64,000 nt of DNA from Omphalotus guepiniiformis (GCA_028554645.1 JAQOOI010000055.1:186001-250000); one strand, 5' to 3'; shown: positions 21,741 through 34,180, counted from the first letter of the stretch. The notes: generated by a model from the letters alone, not told the origin. Program-made: numbers and translations.

Positions 21741-24105
21741 CTAAAAATCCCCCTTCTCATTAACAAACTCCTCCGAGACCTTCTCCGTCGGTGGTGTCGG
21801 TATCTCCGCACCACGTACAACCTCCATTTCCCCAGACTCAACCTCATCTACAGCTTTCGGCTGTACCGTCATCTCCCCAACATTAGCAATCGGACCCGTA
21901 AACCAATGAACACCACCATATTTAGGGAAATAATACCACATAACAGAAAGAAACATTACACCGCCTAGTACGACGACGGTGTAGTTCATGTCGGCGACGT
22001 CTGTTTGGGGAGTTGTAGGGAATAGAAAGACGATGCCGAGGAAGAGCATGAAGAGGACGGCGGTTGTTGCTACTGGTAGACTCTGGGGACCGGGAGATTG
22101 GAGAGAAGTCAGTATCGGTGTCGAGGTGAGCTGTGATAGGGAGAAGAGAAACGTACGAAGATACCAAGGTTGAATGGACCAGGTTTGAAATTATTATCAC
22201 CGAGGAAACGCGCGGCGATGGGAATAGCATAGGCGATATAGAGTGCAGTGATAGAGATGGCGAAGACTGCATTGATAGCTTGTTCACCAGCAAAGACAAG
22301 GAGACCTAGTAGCAAGGAAAAGAAGGCGTCGAATAGGACTGTGTTTACTGGTGTACCGGTGTATCCGTTCATTCGGTAGAGCCATCGGGAGAAGGGAAGT
22401 GCGTAGAGAATCTTTGTCAGTACACTGATGTCATGATAGGGACATCTGACTGTATTTACCGTAGTCTCTGCTGAAGGCGTAAGTCTGACGGCTAGCAGCT
22501 AGCAGCTTTGACAGGATAAGTATCAGCAGGGGGCGGGTGAAGACATGGTCCGAGTCATACCATACTAGATCCCATCATGTATCTGTGGAGAAACAAGGAG
22601 ATGAATTCGGGAGTGTTGATGGGGAAGAATAAGCACAATACACTTACTGAACGAGAACTACAAATGCCCATAAAGCTAGAGTCCCTTTCTGTCCGAAACT
22701 ATTGAAGAATATCAGGGCCATCGGCTGTTCGCTATTGATTAATGCGTCGAGGTCGGTGCCCATGCAGAAAGCTAAGGACATGTTGATTGCTATGTATCGG
22801 AGGTGGATCAGTTCCGGCGAGTTTGGGGATGAGGGAGCTAAGGTGACGCACCCCAACCGAGGACGCCGGCTATACTAATAGCTCCAACGATGGCCCACGG
22901 GACTGCGGTGGCGGCATTGGAGGCTTCTTCACTGATGTGGACGCTGGAATCGAAAGAGCCTAGTCGTATGATAATTTCAGGTGGGTGCGTGCAAGAGGAT
23001 GGGAACACATACATATGGTCCAGAGAGGAGCGAGAAAACTCAATATGAATGCGTAACCATTCGGCCAGCCGTTGACTTGAAGAAGCGGTAAACTGTCAAC
23101 TCAGTAAAAGATAAAGAGCCGCGTACAGTTATTGTATTCTCCAAGAGCAAAGCTTGCAGTATTCCTGAACTCTGAAGGAGTCGCCGCCGGTAAAGCTATT
23201 ATCACCGCAAGACATAATCTAAGACCAAGTATCAGTTGAATGAGTAGCAAGCTAAAAAAAATTTCGATTCCACACGCACATCACATTCAGAACAACGTAG
23301 ACGGTCTGCAGGCGAGCCAAGATAGTCGTCCCAAGACAGCAAAGCAGCGCATGTGTGATAATGATAGCAGCATAAACACCGCTAGATCGATAAGCGTTGA
23401 GTAGATATCAATATGATATGCTCGATGCGTAACTTACAATGTCTGCGCATTGGTAGCTTCGAATGAGGAATCCCCCGAACCGATATTAGCAGCTGCCATG
23501 ACTTGCACTGCACACCCCCAGTCTATTGATGCTACGGACGCGATAGATCCAATGGTGTTGGCATCTAAAAGGGTGGATGTAAATCAGGGAGTAAGAGCTG
23601 TAAAACACGGTTCATACATCCAACGATCCAACACAACAGATTCCTCCACCGCGGAGAAGATAGCGAGAACGTCCAGAAATAAAGCTAAAGATTGCCCTGA
23701 GTTGACAAGATGACGTGTTACATTCAGAACCAAACACTCACCCCTCCGGATGTGGGTGCAGCAGATGCTAGTTCTGCCATAGCCAAACCAACGAGCAGAA
23801 TAAAGAAACTAGCGACTGCCCATCCCCAGACCATCGCTGGACCTCCTCCATTTGGTATTGCATAGAATAAGACCGATGCGATGGATGGAAGTAAACCAAT
23901 GATGGAGAACGCAATTCCAAAGACCTATAATAATAGAGAGGGTTTGAGCTGAGTTTCGAAACAGGAAAACTAACTGAAAAGTACGCGCTTCAAGGGGTGT
24001 GAACGCTCGTTTAAATTCTTGCTTGTAGCCTAGAGAAGCGAGAAGAGCTTCATCTGCACTCTTGACAGCGTCCTTTTTGGCTTGTCGTGTTTCTTTGACC
24101 GACAT
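21741..24105 (-). CDS. APC-superfamily amino-acid/GABA/choline-type permease (copy 2)
   Basis: Close paralogue of the downstream permease, with the same exon pattern. The N-terminus MSVKETRQAKKDAVKSADEA leads to YKQEFKRAFTPLE, then LPSIASVLFYAIPNGGGPAM, AMAELASAAPTSGG, ATPSEFRNTASFALGEF, INMSLAFCMGTDLDALINSE, FNSFGQKGTLALWAFVVLVQ, YTGTPVNTVLFDAFF, ARFLGDNNFKPGPFNLGIF and FPKYGGVHWFTGP. The copies differ mainly in the first residues and in the C-terminal tail, which here is Glu/Thr-rich and ends FVNEKGDF. The tail difference could alter turnover or trafficking (inference). One GATAAG box lies 99 bp upstream. Substrate is unknown. Confidence 0.85.
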
Positions 24106-25017
24106 GGTTGTAGGAGGAAAGAGTGAGTTGAATCCCGAGAAAGAAACCCCCGATGTCTACGGTTACCTCAGACCTGTACCGATTTCAGTTCAGGTGTGGT
24201 GTGCTTATCAGGTGTAAGAAAGCATGGAGCGCATGATGAAGAAGGGTTAAAATAGAAACGCGGGGTGAAAGTGTATTGAGATATGTCATTTGCTGCCACC
24301 TTGGACATGAATTGATGCGAACATCAAAGAATGATAAGACTAGACGCTCACTAAAAGTGTTAGCGCCCATGTTTTCACACCAACACCTCCAAGACCATAA
24401 CACACTGCCACACAGTGAAGCAGTCCGGAACTTCAAGATCTCTGTGACAACAATTAGGAAAAGATTTCTATACCGGATTGATAGCATTTTAATCACACTG
24501 ATTCGTGACAGGTAGACAAACAGAATTGATTATAATAGAGTTTACGCTTTAGTAGATGATCTATCCATAGGTAACAGTATGCATACGGAACGAGGAGCTA
24601 CAAAGTATCACCCTCCCATGATATGCAATTGTACCAAAGACCGCCTGATAATAATATCGTATTGTGTGTATCGTACGTATGAAAGGGAAGGATGCAAGTC
24701 CAATATCAAGTCCAAACGAATTACCACGATGAAGGTCATGATTCATGAGAGATTGTACAGCTTGAAACGAAAAATGAGAAAATGTGGTTGTGGTGTGACC
24801 TGAGAAACACAGTAAAGGAGAGAAATTGGGAGGAAGACAGGACGAGTGTGGAAGGGCAGAACACCATAAGAAGACTTAAACCTTCAATAATTCACTTGCA
24901 ATAGTTAAGCGATTGGGAATGGAAGTGTATGTGGATGGATAGAAAAGGAAGAGAAATGCTTTACAAGAGCGCTCGTGTGTCATCGTAAGTCGTAAGGGTC
25001 GTAATCATGAGAAAAAG
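24106..25017. other. Intergenic between permease and kinase
   Basis: Upstream region of permease copy 2 and the long 3' flank of the kinase gene. Short open frames show no domain. Confidence 0.5.
24204..24209 (-). promoter_or_regulatory. GATAAG box upstream of permease copy 2
   Basis: CTTATC on the + strand, read as GATAAG toward the gene, 99 bp upstream of the ATG at 24105. Candidate AreA/NIT2-type site. Confidence 0.4.
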
Positions 25018-27054
25018 TCATCTAGGCGGGCTTGAAGAAGGTTTCTTCACGCCCGCAGACTTGGCTTTCAACACGGGAAAATCGCCGCTGTGAACTCCGG
25101 GACGGGCAGGACGAAGTCCACAGTCCCTGGGCGCACCTTCACCGCACTTGATGTGAGTTCTCAAAGACGGAAACAGAAGTGCATGAGCTCGGTAAATGAA
25201 GAAACGAGCCGGAATCTCAAAACACGCACCTCAACCCACAGTCATCGCACTCGAGCACAGGCTTCCAACCCAGCCTCTTAGTACAAAGATCACATTTGGC
25301 AACCAACAGTCCACTAGAGAAGAACAAATCGAAAGGATTCCATCCAGCGGAAGCAGAAGATGATTCAGAGCTACCACTGCTCGGACTCGCACTACCACTA
25401 GAAGTCTTCTTGGTAGGTTTAGCGCCAGGTTTGATAAGCGTAAACCGATGCACGAGAGGGCTAGTAAAGTTCCCATACAAAGAGCGAATCGTCGATCCTC
25501 CTTCGGTAGCCATTGCGCTTGAGATGATCGACACTCCGTCCGCAGTGTGATATGAGTCGAGAGAATCGATGGAAAGGATCGATGATGAACCAAGAAGATC
25601 TTCACCGTTCTTGGGGTGCTCAGCCATGATAGTGGACGCGGCGGGAGAGTGATCTGCGCCGGGAAGAACTTGATCTGGTGTCTCGTTCGGATTAGGAGAA
25701 GCGCGAATGGTGAGGATAGAAGACAGGGAGGGCGGTTGGGTATTAGAGGCTTGGTGAGCATGTGCCCGTATGACAGTAGTGCTGTATTCGGAGCCTTTGC
25801 CTTCACCATTCAGCAAGGGTTCATGAGCTTCAGAATGAGATGATCAGATAGACCGCTGAGAGAACGATTATATGCTCACCATTACTTCCATCACTCCAGT
25901 CGGTACTGATGCCAACACTGGACAAACCCTGAACCGCTTCCATGAGCTCATCGTCACTGTCATCAGTCGCCGAGCCACTATTCCTGATATCCTTTCCAAT
26001 GCCCAATCCAAAGCTGGGAATCCGGGGTGCAGCACTAGGCCGTTTCCCACCTGTCATTAACTTGATGCTTCCTACGTGCAAGTCATCACCTTCACTGGGT
26101 CGAGACAACACCTCCGCCTCGATGATGCGAAGGCGTTCCAGTATATCACGAGTAGTAGGACGGGCAGCTGGTTCCGACGCAAGGCACTCCAAGCACAAGG
26201 CAATTAAATCCGGAGGACATCCCGGATTGGCAAGGTTGTGCAGTTCATCCGCATCGATAGAAAAGGTGGGAGCAAACCTCTTGAAATGATTATCGTCAGC
26301 CAATTGGCGAGCAGCGATTTCACAAAGAATTATTCCGAAAGAAAAGATGTCGGTAGGAAGGTCAAATTCCTCGCCAAGGAGAATCTCCGGGGACATGTAC
26401 GAGTCAGTACCGCAGAAGGTAAGACGTTTTGACTCATCGGCACTGCGAGCAGCGATACGAGCGAAGCCAAAGTCGGTGATCTTGAGACGACCATTGGATG
26501 TGACGAGCAAGTTCTCGCCCTTGAGGTCCCGGTGAATGCATTTGCGGGCGTGCAGGTAGGCAAGAGCACGAGCAATGTCGGTCGCAAATGAGAGGCGAAG
26601 TCGCCAGGGAAATGGCTTGGTCTTGTCGTAAATGTAATGGCGCAGGTTGCCGTTTTCGATGAATTCTGAAATAATGAAGATTCTGTTGTCGGGCTCAGGG
26701 GCACGAGAAAGCCCGAGGAAGAGAACGATATTGGGATGCCGAGATTCCTTCATGAGACGCCATTCACGCTCGAAGTATTTTGCTACGTCGTACTCAGTGG
26801 AAGGAACGACTTCCTTGATAGCGATATCGATTCCAAGGTAGGTTCCTGTAATATATTGCTACGCTTAGCGAGGAACAATGACGAATAAAGATTGAATTGA
26901 TGATCTCACCCTTGTATACCTTGCCAAATGACCCTGAGCCAAGGGTCTTCCAGTCACCCTGGATATCCTCAAAGACGAGTTGAGCAGAATTACAAAGCAC
27001 GAAGAGGGTGGCACGTACCTCAAAGGGAATGACATCGAATGCATCTGAGTGCAT
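25018..27054 (-). CDS. TKL-family (LISK-like) protein kinase with C-terminal C1-like zinc finger
   Basis: Protein kinase of about 590 aa. After MHSDAFDVIPFE, a 51-nt in-frame intron (26968-27018) and DIQGDWKTLG comes the glycine loop GSGSFGKVYKG, then AIKEV (catalytic Lys), HPNIVLFLGLSR, FIENGNLRHYIY, the catalytic loop HRDLKGENLL, DFGFAR at the DFG position and GTDSYMSPEILLGEEFDLP. The kinase core is intact. A long Ser-rich linker leads to a C-terminal Cys/His cluster: CDLC, CDDCGLR, then across an intron THIKCGEGAPRDC, spaced like a C1/LIM-type zinc-binding module. This combination resembles fungal and amoebal LIMK/TESK-like kinases. The tail after the finger is basic. Substrates are unknown. 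Confidence 0.82.
26968..27018 (-). other. In-frame 51-nt intron before the kinase glycine loop
   Basis: Read on the minus strand it begins GTACGT and ends TTTGAG, length divisible by three, no stop. Removing it gives VIPFEDIQGDWKTLGSGSFG. Keeping it inserts 17 hydrophobic residues ahead of the N-lobe. Confidence 0.75.
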
Positions 27055-28266
27055 CGTTGGAAGCTGCAGTGTGCTGTGTGGTGAAGGAGTGGAGAGATAG
27101 GGGACGACGAGAACGACGAGAGATATGAACACGGAGGATGATGACGGAGGATGAGTGAGCTCGACGCTCGAAACAGCGAGCTTGGGCAAGCCTCGGTTAC
27201 GTAAGAAGTCACGCAAATATGATTTTGCAAGTCAAAGGCGATGACAGCTCGCCGCGGGGTGCAACCTGCTCCTTGCCTTTTCCTCTCAGCTTTATATGTC
27301 CTGCTCAAAATGCTTTGTCTACACGTTTCAGCTTGCCACAGCTGGCCACTCGGCTTCGTGAATATGAAATGTTCCACGGAGAATCATTCTTGTGATGTCC
27401 GAACTGGCTCCCGCTGGCCCAAGGTCTCAATAAATTATTGTCTCTTCAGCCACCTCACCCGGCATACTCGGTATGAGCGTCGGAGTCTACGTACTTAGAA
27501 TAGAAGTTGTTGCTACGCCAGAGGATATGTGCTTGAAAAGCCTTGCTAGACTGAACTGTATGCCTCATATCTGCATCTCCGTCGGTAATGGGTACACGCG
27601 TAAGTCGTGCATCCTCTATTACAGGCGTTGAACCGTATAGCCAAGATCACGCTTACGATCGTGGCGGACGACAACGGAGCCACTTGTGGCTTATAGACTA
27701 GATCTAGCTGCTGCGTATTCGGCGATGGAGCCCACGAAATGAAGGCCGCAAAGAGGCGTTACGGTCGGGGTACAGGTCTGATACTGGCACCAATTCGATC
27801 ATCCGCAAGGCTCTGACGATTGTCCAGAAAGTGAGTTATAAGATATCATCCACGCATTGCTTGATTCAGGCCGGTTTGAAGGCATAGACGGTCACGTCGT
27901 GTAGGAAGTTCCGAGTCGCGGAAATGGAATCCTATAGTCCTCTGCAAGACGTTTTACAGAACAGATCAATAGTCTCAATCGATTGTACTACGACTCTTGA
28001 GGTAATAGAATTTTAAGTATGTCCATGGCCAGGTACAGCTAGGTACCCAGGTAAAGGTTGGACGCGACGCGTCTGGCTTGGAACCTTGCACGTGATGAGC
28101 ATTAATCTCCTCGCCTTCGGACAATTACATACACTTTGGAAATTACTTATCGCAAACCCGCTCGTTATCTCTTCGATTTGATGTGAACCGTCAACTCATC
28201 TATCTATTCAATCATAAATAAATGCACTCGGCGGGCGACCCGCGTCTTTCTTGACCTCATACTCCC
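27055..28266. other. Divergent intergenic region
   Basis: Separates the kinase (-) from NCS1 copy 1 (+). No gene was recognised. It holds the GATA-type boxes described separately. Confidence 0.5.
28146..28169. promoter_or_regulatory. GATA-type boxes upstream of NCS1 copy 1
   Basis: CTTATC at 28146-28151 (GATAAG on the minus strand) and GTTATC at 28164-28169 (GATAAC), about 98-121 bp upstream of the ATG. Candidate nitrogen-regulator sites. Confidence 0.45.
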
Positions 28267-30575
28267 ATGTCCCCGTCTTTCGCTGCTTGGATCAAGCCCT
28301 CGACTTGGGCTTTAGAGCCTGAGGCCTCGACATTCGCGCCGACTTCGAAGTGGAGTAACAAGGATATGGACCCCGTCCCGCTGCATCTGAGAACTTGGTC
28401 AACCTGGAATTACATTGCGTATTGGATTTCTGACGCGACTAATATTGCGGTTTGGGAGCTGGCAAGTTCTATGCTGGCTGTGGGTTTGTCATGGTAAGTA
28501 CATGCAAAATGTTCTATATGCATCTGCCCAGTTGGAATGAATTTGTTTTCTAGGAGACAAGCTTTACCTGCCATTGCAGTAGGACACTGTATAATTGCTG
28601 TGGTTATGGTATTGAACGGTACAATCGGTGCGCGGCTGCATGTCGTAAGTTATCACGAAATTTTTCGAGGAGCTTCTTTCGACTGTATGGTGTAGGCTTT
28701 TCCGGTCTTGAATCGCTCTAGCTTTGGCTTCTGGTTTAGCTACTTCAGTGTCATCAGTCGTATTGTGCTTTCGATGTTCTGGTTCAGTATACAGGTGACT
28801 CGTGTAATCTAGCTTTGCCGAATGTCTTGCTGACTGCTTATCCTGTAGACATACACTGGATCTGAATGCGTGTATCAAATGATCAAAGCAATTTGGCCTT
28901 CAACTGCGCGTATTCCCAATCGTCTTTCTGAGAGTGCGAATATTACAACCGTCCGCAAGTTTACTATATCTTTGTCACTGCTGTTCCCTCAGATCTCACT
29001 TGTATACAGAAATGATGTGCTATTTCATTTATTGGCTCATACAATTTCCTCTCATGCTGGTTTCTCCTCAAAAGATTCGACATCTCTTGTAAGCCTCGAT
29101 ATCGTTCTCGCAGTTGATGCATCTCTCACACAACTCCTAGTATGTTGAAGGCAATTGTTGTCCCCATTGCTTGGCTTTCGATTCTCATCTGGGCAATGAT
29201 AAAAGCACCTCCTCGGCTCTCTCTCGACCCTAAGCACACTACTTTGAGCGGAAGTGAATTAAGCTGGAATTGGTTGGCAGCGTTGAATAGTGCCCTGGGT
29301 ATTTATTCGACGCTTGCGGTCAACATTCCGGATTTCACGGTTAGTACTTTTCAAGGTACTTCGGTTCACTACAGTCGTTTATTTCATTATAGCGTTATGC
29401 AAAAACTGAGCGAGCGTAAGGTCTACTAACCTTCTGCAGTCCAATATGAGAACTAAAGGCTATCAATAGACAATACGTTCAAGCCCTTATCATTCCAACA
29501 ATATTCACTTTCATCGGATTCATTGGGATTGCCGTGACCTCTGCCGGTGAAGTCTTGTATGGCGAGACACTCTGGGACCCGACTACGCTCATCGACAAAT
29601 GGGACAACCGTGCGGCTGCATTTTTCGCTGCGTTCTCTTTCGTCCTTGCTACGCTTGGGACGAATATCAGTGCAAATAGTCTGAGTGCCGCCAATGATAT
29701 GACCGTACTTTTCCCAAGATACATCAATATCCGTAGGGGTCAAGTCATCTGTGCTATCCTTGGAGGCTGGGCCCTTTGTCCATGGGAAATTTTGAACAGC
29801 GCTCCTGGATTCTTGAGCTTTATGAATGGATATACCGTATTTTTGGGACCTTTTGCGGGGATGTGAGTCGTCTTCTTTCCTGTAAGCTAATGGGGTACGA
29901 CTGAAACTATTCCTTCTGCAGAATGGTAGCTGATGTGAGAGTAGAATTCGTTTCCTTGTTGTTACGACTGCTGACGCCCACTGAATGTAATTCATTCAAT
30001 CGATAGTACTGGTTAGTGCACAAGTGTAAAGTTGACGTGTCGGCTATGTATGACCCTCATGGTCGCTACCGCTATTGGAATGGAATTGTGAGTTTCTGTT
30101 CTGGCCAGCTTTTGCCTCATCCGTTCCGTCTCCGTGTGAGAGTTGAAGCTGACTACTTGTATGTGTTGTGTATAGAATTGGCGTGCAGCCGTGGCTTTGC
30201 TGTTTTCCGTGTTTCCTAACTTCCCAGGTCTGATAGCTAGTATCAATACGAATGTACAAGTGGGGAATGCGAACCATCTCTTTGATTTTGCATGGTTGTA
30301 TGGTGTAAGTTTTCAGTTGCCCCCTTTTTCTCTTTCCATTCCACCTCACGGTTGCTATTTTCGAATTGTATTGGTGCTGACATACGTGACTTTTTGGCTA
30401 GTTCACCACCGCTTTAATCCTTCATTGGTTGCTTTCGACGTTGTTCCCACCGAAAGAGACTTTCGTAGATGAGGCGATTCTAGAACCTAGTGATGTCGAG
30501 AAGGAGTACGTGTCGAGGGGTGCATCGCTTGATTCGAAAAGCGGGAGTGGAGAAGGGGAGAAAGTAAAGGTGTAA
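28267..30575 (+). CDS. NCS1 Fur-type permease (uracil/allantoin/uridine class), copy 1
   Basis: Twelve-TM nucleobase:cation symporter-1 of the fungal Fur group. SNKDMDPVPLHLRTWSTWNY and AYWISD mark the N-terminal signature. After an intron come RQALPAIAVGH, LNGTIGARLHV, SSFGFWFSYFSVISR, the TM4-TM5 segment to WPSTARIPNRL, HTTLSGSELSWNW, VNIPDFT, TSAGEVLYGETLWDP, NRAAAFFAAFSFVLATLGTN, the family hallmark ISANSLSAANDMT and FPRYINIRRGQV. The tail ends with a charged segment. Around ten introns are needed. Substrate within the uracil/allantoin/uridine group cannot be decided. Copy 2 follows in the same orientation 875 bp downstream. Confidence 0.87.
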
Positions 30576-30635
30576 TGATGGGAAGGTTGAGACGTATGAA
30601 AGTAAAGGTGTAATGATGGGAAGGTTGAGACGTAT
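30561..30635 (+). repeat. Tandem 38-bp duplication spanning the stop codon of NCS1 copy 1
   Basis: Two head-to-tail units, 30561-30598 and 30599-30635, identical over 37 positions. Each contains AAAGTAAAGGTGTAATGATG, so the TAA stop is present twice; translation ends in the first. Confidence 0.9.
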
Positions 30636-31450
30636 TCTATGCAGTACAAAATTCTTGATGAGTTCCGTGGAAGAAATAAGGATCTTGAAGGGGGTATATA
30701 GACTGGCACACTGCTTTTTTGTGATTGAACATATTCCTTGTCAGCGATAGTTTTCTATCTGAGCCGCCGGTTACCACATGTTCGTAAAGTGCGTCCGTCA
30801 CTGATACTTACAGCACTGAGCATTTCTCCTTGGAAGTTGGGATGTTAGCTATATTCAGTTCTAGCTGATTAGTATTTGGTAAGCCTTTACAGGCTAGCCA
30901 TTTTGTCTTCTCCCGATAACCATCGTCACTGACTCACTGTCACAGTATATGTTAGCCGATAATTTGGCGGCGGAGACGGTATTTCATCTTTTAATCTCAT
31001 TTAATTCGTCTTTTTAGGATCAAAAATCCGATATTTTAGTCAAGATTCCCTAGTCTCCCTAGATCTCCTCTCATCTCCTTATGATGCAAACTTAAATCAC
31101 CGCCCTGGCCTTCTGCTAAAAAGCACGGTCCACGGGCGCACGCAACGGGTTGCTCACCTATCTTAGCCTATCAAAACGAATGCCTTATCTGTAAAAGCGC
31201 GCGGGATACTAGCAAAGTAGTGGGACGAGGTTCATATAATTGGTGTTTTTCTCTGGATCTTGACACTTTGACTCCTTTGTCTCAAGTTTCAGAGTTGAAG
31301 GCAACCCCCCTCCATTGTGGCGCTGTTTTATATAGGGCGCAAGTGCGACAATATCCGAGTTTACTCCTCCCCATCTTCTCCAACTTGGGTCGTTCATCCC
31401 GCCGTTCAAGTCCTCTGTCCCCACCCTCTCTCTTTTCTCCGTGGGTCGCA
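30576..31450. other. Spacer between tandem NCS1 genes
   Basis: Starts inside the 38-bp duplication, then carries the 3' flank of copy 1 and the upstream region of copy 2 (CTTATC at 31184-31189). Several C/T-rich stretches near 31046-31080. No gene was recognised. Confidence 0.5.
31184..31189 (-). promoter_or_regulatory. GATAAG box upstream of NCS1 copy 2
   Basis: CTTATC on the + strand, 262 bp before the ATG at 31451; two CCTATC relatives (GATAGG) lie 20-30 bp further upstream. Weak on its own; listed because the other transporter promoters share the motif. Confidence 0.35.
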
Positions 31451-34009
31451 ATGGGGCTTCGTAGCTTTGCGAGCGCGTCGTATTGGGAACTCGAGACGGA
31501 GCCGGGCAGTTTCGCACAGAACAGTCGATGGAGCAATAAGGATATGGACCCTGTCCCTCCGCAACTTCGTACATGGTCTACTTGGAATTTCGTCGCGTAC
31601 TGGGTCTCTGATGCGGCAAATGTTGCTGCTTGGGAGTTGGCTAGCTCAATGTTGGCTGTTGGGCTTTCGTGGTAAGTGGGGTATAATTTTCTTTTTTTTT
31701 TCCACCCCTCTTTTGATATGTTATTGTTCGTGGGCTGTGAGGGTAACTGACTAAAGGGCTTTCGTTTTTTGGCTTCTCTCATATGGATATTGATGCCGGT
31801 GATTTCCTGCTTACTCCGGACCCCTGGATTGGATCTCGCATGGGGGCTTGGGACTTTGCATTAATGATATTTCATCATTACGCTTTTGTGGATGATGACG
31901 GTGTCTTGATTTGCTTCTTGTTCTTTGTGTTTATGGACCTTCGATGCTAATCCCGGCGGCATTGGGTTCTTGAATCTATTTGCCCGTAATTGGCTCTTCG
32001 TGCTCCCCTTATTTTTGCGTGCCCCGCTCACTTTTTTCGCTGACTGTTATTTTAAATATCCTCGAATGATGGGGTTCTCACCTTTTTCTACATAGGCGGC
32101 AGGCTCTTCCAGCTATTGCTATCGGACATAGCATAGTTTCAATCGTGATGGTGCTTAACGGGACTATCGGAGCCCGTCTTCATGTACCTTTCCCCGTCCT
32201 TGTTCGCTCAAGCTTCGGGTTTTGGTTCAGTTATTTCGCGGTGGTCAGTAGGATCGTGCTGTCCATGTTTTGGTTTGGTATCCAGGTGAGATCTTTAACG
32301 TGTACCTACCCGCTGAGATTGATAGTGGCGCTGCTTCCCCCTCTCTGCTGTGTGTTCGTAAACTCAGAGTTGGACGGGGTCGGAATGTATTTATCAGATG
32401 CTCAAAGCTATATGGCCTTCCACGGTTAGGATACCCAATCGTTTATCTGCGGGAGCGCATGTCACTACCACTGGTAAGCATGTTTTAGGATCATTTCCGT
32501 GTTCTAGCTGCGGTGTTGCATGTTTTCACTTTGTTTTGCTCTCACATCTCTTCTCCGCGGTTGATCGGATGCTCATGATAAATATCTTACCCTGCTCACA
32601 GATATGATGTGTTACTTCATCTTTTGGCTTATTCAACTTCCGTTTATGTTGTTAAGTCCTCAGAAAATCAGATATGTCTTCGTGGCAAAGTCTTTTATCG
32701 TGCCGGCTACTTGGCTGGCGATATTGATATGGTCTGTAGTCGAGGTACCGGTCTCTCGGTCGCTCAACCAAGAGCATACTACGTTGAGCGGTTCTGAACT
32801 GCACTGGGCGTATATAAGCTCGATGAATAGCGCGTTAGGAGTTTGGCTGACTCTGGCGGTCAATATTCCAGATTTTACGGTGAGTTTCATTACTTCTATG
32901 CTCTACTATATTGAAGTTGACAGCCGATATAGCGCTACGCTAGAAATGAGAAAGCGTAGGTTCCTGTTGTGATTATTACTCTTCTACCTGACACGGTGTT
33001 TTCAGGCAATATGTCCAATTGGCAATCATACCCCCGACGTTTACCCTCATTGGGTTCATCGGACTAGCTGTGACATCGGCCGGGACTGTCCTCTACGGAG
33101 AGACCCTCTGGGATCCTCTCACCATCATCGATCGTTGGGATAATCGTGCGGCAGCGTTCTTTGCTTCAGCCAGTTTCGTGCTTGCTACCCTAGGCACTAA
33201 CATTTCTGCGAACAGTATGAGCGCCGCGAATGATATGACTTCGTTGTTTCCGCGTTATATCAACATTCGACGAGGGCAGGTACTATGTGCTGTGCTGGGC
33301 GGCTGGGCACTCGCGCCATGGGAAGTACTAGCGAGCGGACAAAGGTTCCTGTCGTTCATGTCGGGCTATACGATATTCCTTGGACCGTTTGCTGCTATGT
33401 ATGCCTTTAAGTTCTTTGCTGCATATGGGTTGTACTGATGATATGTAGAGTGGTCTCAGACGTCAGTCCGTGTTAGCTCGGTAATGGGCGATTATTCATG
33501 AGGCTTTGTTAGTATTACCTCGTACACAAAGGCAAGGTTGATGTGCCATCCATGTACAGGCTCGAAGGACGATACCGTTACTGGAGAGGAATCGTAAGTC
33601 ACTTGTTTGTTTTCTGGTAGACTGATTTAAGTCTCTTTGGTAGAACTGGCGTGCAGTAGCGACACTGCTCGTGTCTGTTTTGCCAGCTATCCCTGGTCTT
33701 ATTGCAAGTATACAGCCAGCGATCCATGTCGGTGGCGCACTTCGATTATTTCAGTGTGACTCTCTGTATGGGGTGAGTGGAGCATGTTCTTACCAGCCGA
33801 AAAAAATTTAGATGAGGTGTAATCAGTTTTTCACCGCGTTGATAGTGTATTGGGCACTTTCGACCATTTTCCCGGCAAAGGAGACGTTCGTGGAAGCTGC
33901 TGTACTCTCGGATGATTTTATTGGAGATATGAGTACTGATACGATAGAAGAGAGCAGTGCAGACGTGGAGAAGAAGAGTATTGTAGAATCCTGTTCAGAG
34001 ATAAGATAG
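31451..34009 (+). CDS. NCS1 Fur-type permease (uracil/allantoin/uridine class), copy 2
   Basis: Tandem paralogue of the upstream NCS1 gene with the same motifs: SNKDMDPVPPQLRTWSTWNF, VAYWVSDAANVAAWELASS, RQALPAIAIGHS, LNGTIGARLHVPFP, HTTLSGSELHWAY, VNIPDFT, SAGTVLYGETLWDP, NRAAAFFASASFVLATLGTN, ISANSMSAANDMTSLFP and RYINIRRGQV. After FFTALIVYWALSTIFPAKET the cytoplasmic tail is acidic and differs from copy 1. The first intron is 424 nt (31672-32095), against about 60 nt at the same site in copy 1. The next gene, tuberin, starts only 171 bp after this stop. Substrate is undecided. Confidence 0.87.
31672..32095 (+). other. Unusually long 424-nt intron
   Basis: Donor GTAAGT and acceptor CATAG sit at exactly the position of the 60-nt intron in NCS1 copy 1; splicing restores SWRQALPA in both. 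The other introns in this window are nearly all under 110 nt. No obvious inverted termini or coding segment inside. Confidence 0.75.
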
Positions 34010-34180
34010 ATTAGCGTTTATGTTACCCGATTTAATTGAGCCGGCGGCTATGTCACGTGCTATTAGGCACGGCCGGCAGAATTTGGTGGGTTTGGCTCTC
34101 CAGGAATGACGAGCGCAGAGCGACTGGCAGCGAGTTGTACGAACCTCAACGATTCACGACTGACACGAATTATTTCTTGA

